Position numbers and translations under genes: made by a program
Notes under the pieces: model-generated
Databases searched by the model: none
Seen by the model: the letters and a program-made list of their open reading frames with translations, nothing else
Told to the model about the DNA's origin: nothing
From: Rhodopila globiformis
Lineage (GTDB): Bacteria; Pseudomonadota; Alphaproteobacteria; Acetobacterales; Acetobacteraceae
Assembly: GCF_002937115.1 (NCBI RefSeq)
Contig: NZ_NHRY01000245.1
Coordinates: 36,875 to 100,874 of the forward strand
Length of the DNA stretch: 64,000 bases
Direction: 5' to 3'
Shown here: piece by piece, positions 36,980 to 46,187 of the stretch
Layout of the letters: every line of letters starts with the position of its first letter
How positions within the stretch are numbered: the first letter of the stretch is position 1

Positions 36980-37762
36980 ATGGACGACGAAACGAAACAG
37001 TTGGCCAATGCCGTGCTGGAGTCGATCCGCCGCATGGCGGTCCACTACGGATTATGGTTCGCCAACGCCGCCAGCCGCTTCGGCGTCGACGACGCCCTGG
37101 TCATGGAACAGGAGGCGGGTGACCGCGGCACCGCCATCCTGGTCGAGCGCCTCTGCGCCACGCTGGGAACCACGAGCACCGAGGGCGTGCCGACCCCGCT
37201 CGCCGCCCTGGATGCCGCGCAGTTGCAGGCTCTGGTCAAGGCCCTGGCGGTCAGTTGGCTGGTGCTCGACGGTGTCTGGTTCCAGGCCGTGGAGCAACGC
37301 GAAGGCATGGCTGCGGCGAAGGCGGTCAATGACGCCTGCTGGGCGGATTTCTCGCCGCTGGAGGCGGCCCGGATCAAGGCCGCGCAGACGCTGCCGGACA
37401 CCGGCGGCCTGGATGCGCTCGCCGCGGCCTTCGCCCACCGCCTTTATGCGGCGATCAACGAGCAGAGGGTGTTCTTCGACCACGACGGCTCGCTGGTGCT
37501 GCAAATGACGAAATGCCGTGTCCAGGCGGCACGCCAGCGCAAGGGCCTCGCCGACTATCCGTGCAAATCCGGCGGCGTGGTCGAATACACCGGCTTTGCC
37601 CGCGCCATCGACCCGCGCATAACCTGCGAATGCATTGCATGTCCGCCCGATGCGCACCCGGCGGACTGGTTCTGCGCCTGGCGGTTCCGCATCGGCGACA
37701 GCGCCGGCGCGCAGGCGGCAGGAGCGGTGGCCCGGGGCGCCCTGTCCGGCACCGCCGCCTGA
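36980..37762 (+). CDS. DUF6125-like protein
   Basis: Protein of 260 aa, probably cytosolic. The C-terminal part TKCRVQAARQRKGLADYPCK, VVEYTGFARAIDPRITCECI and CPPDAHPADWFCAWRF has five cysteines spaced as in a metal- or cofactor-binding site and matches what I recall of DUF6125 proteins; the N-terminal half is helical. Function unknown. AAGGAG precedes the ATG at 36980. It stands alone ahead of the KaiC-like gene with a 187-bp gap, so it may be transcribed separately. Confidence 0.72.
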   Translation: MDDETKQLANAVLESIRRMAVHYGLWFANAASRFGVDDALVMEQEAGDRGTAILVERLCATLGTTSTEGVPTPLAALDAAQLQALVKALAVSWLVLDGVWFQAVEQREGMAAAKAVNDACWADFSPLEAARIKAAQTLPDTGGLDALAAAFAHRLYAAINEQRVFFDHDGSLVLQMTKCRVQAARQRKGLADYPCKSGGVVEYTGFARAIDPRITCECIACPPDAHPADWFCAWRFRIGDSAGAQAAGAVARGALSGTAA

Positions 37763-37949
37763 ATGGGCGGTTGTTGCGGGATAAATACAAAACGCCGGGA
37801 CTCGGGCACCGCGGCGCGAAGCTGATCCTGCGGCAGTGGGACTGAACCCGCTGGCAGGGCAGGGCGCCTCCTGCTCTCGGGGAATGTGATCGGACTCCGC
37901 CATCCAATCGGCTAGAACCCGGGCCACGCGCAACGAACCGGTGAACCAG

Positions 37950-39482
37950 ATGCAGGAGCAACCGGCTTACCCACCTCGTCCCGGGGAGCTACCAACCACA
38001 AGGGTCACGACCGGCATCGCCGGCCTGGATGCGATCCTGAAGGGCGGCCTCGCCCCCGATCGCCTCTTCCTGGTCGAAGGCATGCCAGGATCGGGCAAGA
38101 CGACGCTGGCGCTGCAGTTCCTCTCGGCCGGCCGCGCCGCCGGCGAACGCTGCCTCTACGTCACGTTGTCCGAAACCACCGAGGAACTGACGGCGGTCGT
38201 CGCCTCGCACGGACTGACGCTGGACGGCATCGACGTGTTCGACCTCACCTCGGCCCAGACCGCCCTGGATGCCGCCAGCGAGACGACGCTGCTGCACCCG
38301 TGGGAGCAGGAACTCGGCGACACGGTCAGGCTGATTACCGGCCGGATCGAACGCACGCAGCCGACGCGCGTGGTGTTCGACAGCCTGTCCGAGCTGCGCC
38401 TGCTGGCCCAGGACCCGCTGCGCTACCGCCGCCAGGTCCTGGCCCTGAAGCAGTTCTTCGCCGGGCGTCATGCCACCGTGCTGCTGCTGGACGACCTGAC
38501 CGGCGCCGATGGCCGGCAGGACCTGCAGTTGCACAGCCTGTGCCACGGCGTGATCACGCTGGAGCGGCTGACCCTCGATTTCGGCCCGGCCCGGCGGCGC
38601 CTGCAGGTGCAGAAGATGCGCGGCATGGATTTCCAGGCCGGCTACCACGACCTGGCGATCCGGCGCGGCGGCCTGGAGGTGTTCCCCCGCCTGATCGCCG
38701 CCGAGCACCACCGGCCGTTTGCCGGCGACCCGGTGCCGAGCAGCCTGCCGGAGCTGGATGCCCTGCTCGGCGGCGGCCCCCTGCGCGGGACATGCATGCT
38801 GATCAGCGGCCCGCCTGGCGCCGGCAAGACCACGCTGGCCCTGCAGTACGTGGTCGCGGCCTGTGTCAGGGGCGAGCGCTGCGTGCTGTACCAATTCGAC
38901 GAGCGGGTCGGGACGCTGATGACCCGTGCCGCCAGGCAGGGGATGGACCTGACGTCCTGGATCGACAGCGGCCAGTTGCGGCTGCGCCAGGTCGATCCGG
39001 CCGAGCTGTCCCCGGGCGAGTTCGCCGTGATGCTGCGGCGCGAAGTCGAGACCGAGGGCGTGCGGCTGGTCGTCATCGACTCGCTCAGCGGTTTCGAGGC
39101 GGCCATGCCGCAGGAACGACAGCTCATTCTGCAGATGCACGAGCTGCTGGCCAACCTGAACCACCAGGGCGTGATGACCCTGCTGCTCTATCCGCAGCAC
39201 GCGCTCATCGACTCGACGATCGCCGACGTCAGCGTCAGCTACATTGCCGACACCGTGCTGCTGATGCGCTTTTTCGAGGCCGCCGGCCGTATTCGCAAGG
39301 CGCTGGCGGTGCTGAAGAACCGCGGCGGCCCGCACGAGACGACCATCCGCGAGCTGCGCATCGACCATGCGGGGCTGCGCATCGGTGAGCCGCTGACCGA
39401 CTTCGAAGGCGTGCTGAGCGGCACGCCGATCTACAAGGGACAGGCCGGGCCGTTGCTCAAGGAGCGTTCGTCAGATGCATGA
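37950..39482 (+). CDS. KaiC-like dual RecA-domain ATPase
   Basis: Two-domain RecA-fold ATPase of 510 aa in the KaiC family. Domain 1 carries Walker A GMPGSGKTT with SETTEEL, domain 2 carries GPPGAGKTT with an EGVRLVVIDSLSGFEA Walker B region. KaiC in cyanobacteria is the clock ATPase/kinase; proteobacterial relatives without kaiA/kaiB more often serve stress or light signalling. No kaiB gene is in the window. The ATG at 37950 has GGTGA 6 nt upstream; GTG 37941 would add three residues. Its end overlaps the histidine kinase gene by 8 bp, so the two are co-translated. Confidence 0.9.
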   Translation: MQEQPAYPPRPGELPTTRVTTGIAGLDAILKGGLAPDRLFLVEGMPGSGKTTLALQFLSAGRAAGERCLYVTLSETTEELTAVVASHGLTLDGIDVFDLTSAQTALDAASETTLLHPWEQELGDTVRLITGRIERTQPTRVVFDSLSELRLLAQDPLRYRRQVLALKQFFAGRHATVLLLDDLTGADGRQDLQLHSLCHGVITLERLTLDFGPARRRLQVQKMRGMDFQAGYHDLAIRRGGLEVFPRLIAAEHHRPFAGDPVPSSLPELDALLGGGPLRGTCMLISGPPGAGKTTLALQYVVAACVRGERCVLYQFDERVGTLMTRAARQGMDLTSWIDSGQLRLRQVDPAELSPGEFAVMLRREVETEGVRLVVIDSLSGFEAAMPQERQLILQMHELLANLNHQGVMTLLLYPQHALIDSTIADVSVSYIADTVLLMRFFEAAGRIRKALAVLKNRGGPHETTIRELRIDHAGLRIGEPLTDFEGVLSGTPIYKGQAGPLLKERSSDA

Positions 39483-41178
39483 CGGCGACAGAGCGCCGCC
39501 AGCCGGCCCGGTGCTCATCCTGACGCCGACTGGTCGCGACGCGGACGTGGCGGCCGGGCTGCTGGCCGCGGAAGGGATCGGGACGACGGTGGTCCCGACG
39601 CTCAAGGCGCTGCAGGCCGCCCTGGACGATACCGCCGGCATGGTGCTGCTGGCCGACGAGGCGGTCATCGGGGCGGATACCTCGGTGCTGGCCGCGTGGC
39701 TGGCGGCGCAGCCCCCGTGGTCGGATCTGCCCTTCGTCGTACTCACCCGGGCCGGCACGGCCGTGCGCCGGCCGACCACCGGGACGAACCTGGCCGGCAC
39801 GCTCGGCAACGTGCTGTTCCTGGAACGGCCGCTGCAGGCGCTCAGCCTGGTCAGCGCCGTGAAGAGCGCCCTGCGCGCCCGGCAGCGGCAGCGGCAGGTG
39901 CGCGACTACCTGGCCGCGCAGGTTGGCGCGGCCGAGCGCGCCGCCGCGCTGCTGGAGGAACGGGTGCGCGAGCGCACCGCGGCGCTGGAAGCCGCCGATG
40001 CCGAGCGGCGGCAGATGGCCGCGGCGCTGGCGCAGGCGCAGAAGATGGAAGCGGTCGGGCAGCTCACCGGCGGCCTCGCGCACGACCTGAACAACATGCT
40101 GGCCGGGATCATTGGTGGCCTGAGCCTGATGCAGACCCGTCTGGCGAAGGGCCAGATCACCCAGCTCGACCGCTACATCACCATGGCGCAGCACGCCGCC
40201 CACCGCGCCGCCGGCCTGACGCACCGCCTGCTGGCCTTCTCGCGGCGGCAGACGCTGGAGCCGAAGCCGACGGGGGTCAACCGGCTGGTCACCGACATGC
40301 TGGACCTGGTCCGCAGCACCATCGGCCCGGGGATCACGATCGAGACGGCGCTGGCCGATGAGCCCTGGCTGACCCTGTGCGACCCGCACCAGCTGGAGAA
40401 CGCGCTGCTGAACCTGTGCATCAACGCGCGCGACGCCATGCCGCAGGGGGGCAGGCTGCTGATCGAGACGGCCAACACGCACCTGACCCCGGACGCCGCC
40501 GCCCGTCTGCGCGAAGCCGGGCCGGGCGACTACGTCACCCTGGGCGTCACCGACACCGGCACCGGCATCCCGCCCGAGGTCATCGCCCGCGTGTTCGATC
40601 CGTTCTTCACGACCAAGCCCCAGGGCGAGGGCACCGGGCTCGGCCTGTCGATGGTTTACGGCTTCCTGCACCAGTCGGGCGGCCATGTGCAGATTGTCAG
40701 CGACCTCGGCCAGGGCACGACGGTGCGGCTTTACCTGCCGCGCCATGACGGGGCGGAGGAGACGACGGCCGCCGGGCCGGCGCCGCTGGCCGCCCGGCCG
40801 CTCGGCCGGCACGAAACGGTTCTCGTGGTGGACGACGAGCCCGCCGTCCGCACGGTGGTCACCGAGGTGCTCAGGACGCTTGGCTGCGAGCCGTTGGAAG
40901 CCCCGGACGGCCCGGCCGGCTTGCGCCTGCTGAAATCGTCGCCTGGCGTCGCCCTGCTGGTCGCCGACATGGGCCTGCCGGGTGGCATGAACGGCCAGCA
41001 GCTTGCCGACGCGGCCCGGCGGGAGCGGCCCGGCCTGAAGGTGCTGTTCATCACCGGCTATGCCGAGGCCACACGGTCGCGCGGCGGATGGCCGGGACCG
41101 GGCGCGCAGGTCATGACCAAGCCGTTCGCGCTGGACGCCCTGGCAAACCGGATCAGGGAGCTGTTGCCCGGGCCGTGA
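39475..41178 (+). CDS. hybrid sensor histidine kinase with C-terminal receiver
   Basis: Protein of 567 aa and partner of the KaiC-like ATPase. An N-terminal receiver-like domain (about 12-135, VLILTPTGRDADVAAGLLAA) lacks a clear phospho-acceptor pattern. A coiled coil (about 140-195) leads to the kinase core: H-box GGLAHDLNNM, N-box NLCINARDAMP, G boxes DTGTGIPPEV and GEGTGLGLSM. A C-terminal receiver follows with VLVVDDEP, phospho-acceptor Asp in LLVADMGLPG and KPFALDAL. No membrane helix is seen, so it probably reads a cytosolic signal, perhaps from the ATPase. Its output regulator is not adjacent. Confidence 0.92.
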   Translation: MHDGDRAPPAGPVLILTPTGRDADVAAGLLAAEGIGTTVVPTLKALQAALDDTAGMVLLADEAVIGADTSVLAAWLAAQPPWSDLPFVVLTRAGTAVRRPTTGTNLAGTLGNVLFLERPLQALSLVSAVKSALRARQRQRQVRDYLAAQVGAAERAAALLEERVRERTAALEAADAERRQMAAALAQAQKMEAVGQLTGGLAHDLNNMLAGIIGGLSLMQTRLAKGQITQLDRYITMAQHAAHRAAGLTHRLLAFSRRQTLEPKPTGVNRLVTDMLDLVRSTIGPGITIETALADEPWLTLCDPHQLENALLNLCINARDAMPQGGRLLIETANTHLTPDAAARLREAGPGDYVTLGVTDTGTGIPPEVIARVFDPFFTTKPQGEGTGLGLSMVYGFLHQSGGHVQIVSDLGQGTTVRLYLPRHDGAEETTAAGPAPLAARPLGRHETVLVVDDEPAVRTVVTEVLRTLGCEPLEAPDGPAGLRLLKSSPGVALLVADMGLPGGMNGQQLADAARRERPGLKVLFITGYAEATRSRGGWPGPGAQVMTKPFALDALANRIRELLPGP

Positions 41179-41244
41179 GGGCAGGCGGCAGCACCATCCG
41201 GGGCCGTTTCCGCAGCGTATCGCCGCGGCGTCAGGCCGCTTCGG

Positions 41245-42345
41245 TCAGTCGATGCCGCTCGGCTTTACGGTGACGTCCTTGCCGCCCCTGATGACATCGA
41301 TCTCCAGCGGCGCCGAGGCGGTGTTGCCGTTGAACGTCAGCGGAACCAGCCCCTGGAACGTGCGGATCCGCAACAGCGTGTCGCGCATGGTCGTGCCCGT
41401 CGGCGTCTTGCCCTCGGCCAGGACACGGTCGGCCACGGTCAGGACAATCTGCGTGGCGTTGCAGTACTGGCGGGCGGGCTCGTCCATGCCGATCCCGAAC
41501 TTCGCCTTGAACGCCGCTGCCAGTTCCGGCGGCGCATCGATGCGTAATTGTGTATGCACAAACCCTTCGGCCGCCAGGCTGGCGATCATCGCGGGATCGG
41601 CCAGCCATGTCGTGCCGGCGACCATGAAGTCCAGGCCGAGATGCCTGTACTGCTCCGCCATCGGCAGCAGGCCGGCGGTGATCGCCACCAGCATGACGTC
41701 GGGCCTGGCATAGGCGAGATCCAGCAGCGCCGGCCGGAAGTCGGTCTTGCCGAACTGCCACGCTTGCTGCGCCAGGATGGTGCCGCCGGCTTCCGCGAAG
41801 TACTTCACGTAGTCGTCGCGGGCGGCGATGCCGGCGGCGGCGTCCTCGTACAGGATGACGCCCTGTTTCCGGCCCTCGGCGACCAGGTACTGCGACAGGA
41901 TTGCGATTTCGTCGCGGATTGGCGGCACGGTGTTCACCAGGTACGGCGAGGCGGTTGCCAGGCTGTCGGCCTGGGCGCCGGCGTTGACCAGCAGGATCTT
42001 GCGGCGCGTCGCCAGCGGCGCCATCGCCAGTGTCGGTCCGGACCGGGCGGTGAAGATCACCGGCACGTCCTGCGTATCCGCCAGCCGGTTGAAGGCCAGG
42101 ACCGCCTGGTGCGGGTTGGCCTGGCTGTCCTCGAACAGGACATCGATCCGGTTGCCGCGCACGCCGCCGGCGGCATTGGCCTGGTCCACCGCGGCCTGGA
42201 TGCCCATCCTCTGCTGCGCGCCGATGGGCGCGGCGGGGCCGGTGAGAGGCAGCACGGCGCCGAAACGGATGCTGCCGGCACGGGCCGTTGCGACAGTGGA
42301 CAGTAACGCAAGCGCGACAAGTAACCGACGCGGCAGCCGGCGCAT
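41245..42345 (-). CDS. branched-chain amino acid/amide ABC substrate-binding protein
   Basis: Periplasmic binding protein of 366 aa with a signal peptide (RRLPRRLLVALALLSTVATA) and a LivJ-type fold: IRFGAVLPLTGPAAPIGAQQ, GIQAAVDQANAAGGVRGNRI, VLFEDSQANPHQAV and AYARPDVMLVAI. It has no permease or ATPase neighbours and runs opposite to the genes on both sides. It could serve the livHMGF system, whose nearest binding-protein gene is frameshifted. The ligand cannot be told from sequence. Confidence 0.9.
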   Translation of the reverse strand: MRRLPRRLLVALALLSTVATARAGSIRFGAVLPLTGPAAPIGAQQRMGIQAAVDQANAAGGVRGNRIDVLFEDSQANPHQAVLAFNRLADTQDVPVIFTARSGPTLAMAPLATRRKILLVNAGAQADSLATASPYLVNTVPPIRDEIAILSQYLVAEGRKQGVILYEDAAAGIAARDDYVKYFAEAGGTILAQQAWQFGKTDFRPALLDLAYARPDVMLVAITAGLLPMAEQYRHLGLDFMVAGTTWLADPAMIASLAAEGFVHTQLRIDAPPELAAAFKAKFGIGMDEPARQYCNATQIVLTVADRVLAEGKTPTGTTMRDTLLRIRTFQGLVPLTFNGNTASAPLEIDVIRGGKDVTVKPSGID

Positions 42346-42481
42346 GATCGTTTCCGTGTTGTTTCGCGCAGCGCATAGGCGCGGCGTCGGCCCGGGTCAA
42401 GCGGTTGCGGCGGCGGCGTCCCCTGGCTAGCCTGCCGGCGGTTTGGCCGGCGCCATCCAGCAGACGGGAACGTTCGGGATC

Positions 42482-42895
42482 ATGAGCAAGCATGTCGTGG
42501 CGACCGTGGCGGAAATTTCGCCCGGGCAACGGAAACTGGTAACCATCCGCGGGCGGCAGATCGCCGTCTTCAACCTGGGTGGCGAATTCTTCGGCCTGTT
42601 CAACCGGTGCCCGCACCAGGGCGGTCCGATGTGCGAGGGCATCCTGACCGGCCTGATCGAATCCAGCCAGCCCGGCGAGTACCGCTACTCCCGCAAGGGC
42701 GAGATCCTGCGTTGTCCCTGGCACGGCTGGGAGTTCGACATCCGCACCGGCCAGAGCTTCTGCGACCCGGCGAAGATCAGCCTGCGCAGCTATCCCGTCG
42801 AGGTCGCCGAGGGCCAGCGCGTGGTGCAGGGGCCGTACGTCGCCGAAACCATCCCGGTGACGGTGGAACAGCAGTACGTGGTGGTGGAGCTTTAG
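42482..42895 (+). CDS. Rieske [2Fe-2S] ferredoxin-type protein
   Basis: Soluble Rieske domain protein of 137 aa. Cluster ligands are Cys43 and His45 (NRCPHQGG) and Cys78 and His81 (LRCPWHGWEF). An insertion between the two boxes (TGLIESSQPGEYRYSRKGEI) is typical of stand-alone Rieske ferredoxins feeding electrons to aromatic-ring or nitrite-type oxygenases. No oxygenase gene adjoins, so its partner is elsewhere. I start at ATG 42482; a longer frame from 42443 is possible. Confidence 0.9.
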   Translation: MSKHVVATVAEISPGQRKLVTIRGRQIAVFNLGGEFFGLFNRCPHQGGPMCEGILTGLIESSQPGEYRYSRKGEILRCPWHGWEFDIRTGQSFCDPAKISLRSYPVEVAEGQRVVQGPYVAETIPVTVEQQYVVVEL

Positions 42896-42929
42896 GGCGG
42901 CGACGGTCGCGCGGGCGGGGTCATTGCTC

Positions 42930-43090
42930 CATCGTCATGGCCCGGCTTGTCCGCATAGGCGCCAACTTAGTGGGCCGGCGGCACGGCCGTTGCCACAACG
43001 TCATGGTGGGCGCAGGCCCACCGTCCACGCCTTCTGCTGATATCGGCACCGCAAGTCGTGGATGGCGGCCCTGCGGCCGCCATGACGATG
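42930..43090. repeat. mosaic of truncated element A and module D
   Basis: CGTCATGGCCCGGCTTGTCC from element A is cut after a few bases and joins a module-D copy (GGCGCCAACTTAGTGGGCCG, GTTGCCACAACGTCATGG, GGGCGCAGGCCCACC, GTGGATGGCGGCC, GCCATGACGATG). The 322-bp gap 42896-43217 has no gene. Confidence 0.75.
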
Positions 43091-43217
43091 CGCCGCGCCG
43101 GTCGCAATCGAAAAACACAAGTCGCAACAAAGGAAATCCGCAAAAACTCAAAATCCATGGACAAAGTTACGGACGGATCATTAAAGCCAATCCGCAACCT
43201 GATTCCATGAGGCAATC

Positions 43218-45224
43218 GTGACTCTCAAGGCTCTGCCTATCGCGTGGCGGCTTCACCTGGTCACCGCGGCAACGTTGCTGATCCTGGGCCTGGCCGCGGC
43301 GACTGCCTACGCCTGGGAAGCCCAACGCCTGGAAGCAGGCCGGGTCGCCACGCTGCGCGGCGTGGTGCAGAGCGCCGTGGCCATCGTCTCCGGCTACGAG
43401 GCCCAGGTCCGCCAGGGCCGCATGACCGAACCGCAGGCCAAGGAGGCCGCGCTGTCGGCGGTCCGCATGGTGCGCTACTTCGGCAACGAGTATGTCTGGA
43501 TCAACGACATGCAGCCGCGCATGGTCATGCACCCGATCAAGCCGGGGCTCGACGGCAAGGATCTGAGCAATTTTGCCGATCCCAACGGGAAGCGCCTGTT
43601 CGTTGCGGCTGTCGAGACGGTGCGCCGCGCGGGCTCCGGCACGGTGTCCTATCTCTGGCCGCGGCCGGGCGACACCGCGCCGGTGCCGAAACTGTCGTAC
43701 GTGGAAGGCTTCAAGCCCTGGGGCTGGGTCGTCGGCTCCGGCGTCTATATCGACGACGTCGTCCAGGCCCGTCACAACGTCGCGGCTGTCCTTGCGATTG
43801 TAACGACCGTCACCAGCATCGTCGTCGGCGGCCTGATCTGGATCCTGGGCACCGGCATCACCCGGCCGGTGATGAACATGGCAGCCGCCATGCGGCGCCT
43901 GGCGGACGGCGACCTGTCAGCCGACATCCCGGCGCTCGACCGTGGCGACGAGATCGGCCGCATGGCGCAGGCCATGCTGGTGTTCCGGCAGAACGCGCGG
44001 CACGCCAGGGCGCTGGAGCAGGAGGCCGCGGTGGTGCGCCGGGAAAAGGACCGCCGCCAGGCCGCCATGGACCAGAACACGCTGGACTTCAGCCAGTCGA
44101 TCTCCAGCGTCATGAGCGGGCTGAGCCGCGCGGCGGATGCGATGTGCGCCCAGGCCGCGGACATGTCCACCGCCGCGGGCCGCACCCGGCAACTGGCCGG
44201 CGAAACCGCCGACGGCGCCACGGCGTCCTCGCAGAACCTGGCAGCGGTCGCGGCGGCGGCCGGGGAAATGTCCACGACCATCGATGACGTGCACCGGCAG
44301 GTGTCGCGCGCCACCGACGCCGTGCGCCTGACGGTCGAGCGGGCGACCGCGACCGACGCGAAAATCAGCAGCCTGGTCAAGGCGACGGAGCAGATCGGCG
44401 ACGTGGCCGCGCTGATCGCCGGCATCGCCAGGCAGACCAACCTGCTGGCCCTGAACGCCACCATCGAGGCGGCGCGCGCTGGCGAGGCCGGCAAGGGCTT
44501 CGCCGTGGTCGCCAGCGAGGTGAAGGCGCTGGCGACACAGACCGCGAAGGCGACCGACGACATCACGCACCAGATCGTCGCCGTGCGCGCCGCCACCAGC
44601 GACGCCGTCGGCTCCGTGCGCGACGTCGGCACCGCCATCGGCGAGATCGACCAGATCGCCGCAGCGATCGCCACCGCGGTCGACCAGCAGGCCGCGGTGA
44701 CGCGCGGGATCGTGGACAGCGTCCAGGCAGTCACGTCGGCGACCCGGCAGGCGGCCAGCGCGATGCAGGATGCCTCGGCGATGTCCGAGACGGCGAGCCA
44801 CACCAGCGACCGCGTGCTGCAGGTGGCGGGGGAGTTCCACGACACCGCCGAGACCCTCGACGGCGAGATCAGGAACTTCCTCGACGCCATGGCCAACACC
44901 GCCGAGCAGGACCGCCGCCGCTACGAGCGCATCCCGGGCCAGGGCGCCACCGCCCGGCTGCAGATCGCCGGACAGCCGGATGTGACGCTTGAAATCATCG
45001 ACATCTCCCGCAGCGGCATGGCGCTGCGGCACGCCGCGAAGCTGGAGCGCGGCAACGACGTGCGGGTCGAGTTGCCGGGCGCCACGGCGAGCGTCCTCGC
45101 CCGCGTCGTCCGCGCCGACGGGAAATCCATCGCCCTGGCCTTCCGGCAGGATCCCGCCGCGCTCGCCCAGCTCGATCGCGCGCTCGACGGCATTTCCGCA
45201 CGGCAGCGGGCGGCGGCGGCGTAG
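43218..45224 (+). CDS. methyl-accepting chemotaxis protein with Cache and PilZ domains
   Basis: Transmembrane chemoreceptor of 668 aa. A first helix (about 12-30) precedes a periplasmic single-Cache domain (about 35-185, [35 protein letters not shown]). After a second helix (about 193-213) come HAMP and a long signalling coiled coil with the conserved hairpin [20 protein letters not shown]. The last ~105 residues form a PilZ domain: RRRYERIPG, then [12 protein letters not shown], the two-part c-di-GMP motif. The GTG start is preceded by GAGG. It can link a small-ligand signal and c-di-GMP to motility; no che genes are adjacent. Confidence 0.95.
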   Translation: MTLKALPIAWRLHLVTAATLLILGLAAATAYAWEAQRLEAGRVATLRGVVQSAVAIVSGYEAQVRQGRMTEPQAKEAALSAVRMVRYFGNEYVWINDMQPRMVMHPIKPGLDGKDLSNFADPNGKRLFVAAVETVRRAGSGTVSYLWPRPGDTAPVPKLSYVEGFKPWGWVVGSGVYIDDVVQARHNVAAVLAIVTTVTSIVVGGLIWILGTGITRPVMNMAAAMRRLADGDLSADIPALDRGDEIGRMAQAMLVFRQNARHARALEQEAAVVRREKDRRQAAMDQNTLDFSQSISSVMSGLSRAADAMCAQAADMSTAAGRTRQLAGETADGATASSQNLAAVAAAAGEMSTTIDDVHRQVSRATDAVRLTVERATATDAKISSLVKATEQIGDVAALIAGIARQTNLLALNATIEAARAGEAGKGFAVVASEVKALATQTAKATDDITHQIVAVRAATSDAVGSVRDVGTAIGEIDQIAAAIATAVDQQAAVTRGIVDSVQAVTSATRQAASAMQDASAMSETASHTSDRVLQVAGEFHDTAETLDGEIRNFLDAMANTAEQDRRRYERIPGQGATARLQIAGQPDVTLEIIDISRSGMALRHAAKLERGNDVRVELPGATASVLARVVRADGKSIALAFRQDPAALAQLDRALDGISARQRAAAA

Positions 45225-45238
45225 CGGGGGCGTCTTCC

Positions 45239-45324
45239 TGCGTCGCAAGGGTCGTCGCTTTGCATCGCGAGGTCCTCTCCTTGCGTCGCAAGGGTCGTCC
45301 CTTCGCGCCGCCAGGTCGTCTCTC
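45239..45324. repeat. 43-bp tandem repeat, two copies
   Basis: TGCGTCGCAAGGGTCGTC begins both units (45239-45281 and 45282-45324); the second half of each unit (TCGCGAGGTCCTC versus GCCGCCAGGTCGTC) is diverged. It follows the MCP gene directly. Confidence 0.8.
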
Positions 45325-45750
45325 TATCGTCATGGCCGGGCGTGTCCCGGCCATCCACCCCCCACCGTTGAAGCGCAGATGGCCGGGACACGCCCTACGC
45401 AATGCACAGATCTCTGAAACGAGTCGGAAATGACCGTAAAATCAAGTGCTTGCCTGGGCTCCGAGAGCGTTCCCCCATCGTCATGGCCCGGCTTGTCCGG
45501 GCCACCTGTCGCGGCACACGTGCTGGAATAGGTGGCCCGGACAAGCCGGGCCATGACGAAAGGGAAACGCCGCGGCGGACCGTTTCCGAGATGTGTGCAT
45601 TGCGTAGGGACACGCCCGGCCATGACGGTGAGAGAACGGCCGCGGCGCCAAATCCTTCTCCGGCCGTCGTCTTATCCTGATACGCATCGGGACACGCCCG
45701 GCCATGACGGAGAGAGAACGGTCCCGGCCGCCATATCTTTCTCCGAACTC
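45325..45750. repeat. cluster of palindromic repeats including a full element A copy
   Basis: The 630-bp gap 45225-45854 contains no gene. Parts: module B at about 45331-45395 (GGCCGGGCGTGTCCCGGCCA, a CACCCCCCACCGTTG loop, GCAGATGGCCGGGACACGCC); element A at 45479-45558 in near-perfect palindromic form; and two module-C units at about 45607-45660 and 45690-45745, each GGACACGCCCGGCCATGACG followed by a CCTTCTCC or TCTTTCTCC end. Confidence 0.85.
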
Positions 45751-45854
45751 GCCTCACCTATGCGGGCACGCCCACCCATGACGGAGAAGCAACGGCCCCT
45801 TGCCCATTGTCCGCGATCGCGCCGCCGGCCAGCCTTCCCCGCCGGCACCGACGC

Positions 45855-46181
45855 TCAACTGCGATCCGGAAAGCCGACCGCGACCAGAACCAGGACCAGC
45901 GCCACGGCCCAGACGAGATAGATTGCAATCAGCAGGTCCTTCGGCCGAAGCCGCCGGGCCAGGAGCCAGGCCGGCGGCACGCCCACCGCCAGCGCCGCGA
46001 CGGTCAGCGGCCAGCCGAATGTCTCCTGGGTGTAGATCGCCATGACGAAGCCCATGATCAGCGCCACGAACACTGCCGGAATGCAGGCCAGCAGCATCAT
46101 CTCGTGCCGCATCAGCGCCGTCGCGCTGGTCACGAAGCTGAACAGGGCGATCGTTGACAGGTAGGTCAGCGCCTCGCCCAC
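45855..46181 (-). CDS. small hydrophobic membrane protein
   Basis: Protein of 108 aa with three or four membrane helices (IALFSFVTSATALM, MLLACIPAVFVALIMGFVMA, LTVAALAVGVPPAWLLA, LLIAIYLVWAVALVLVLVA). It lies 6 bp downstream of the aspartate dehydrogenase gene on the same strand. No family recognised; a permease accessory role is possible but not shown. Confidence 0.7.
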   Translation of the reverse strand: MGEALTYLSTIALFSFVTSATALMRHEMMLLACIPAVFVALIMGFVMAIYTQETFGWPLTVAALAVGVPPAWLLARRLRPKDLLIAIYLVWAVALVLVLVAVGFPDRS

Positions 46182-46187
46182 GGCGGC

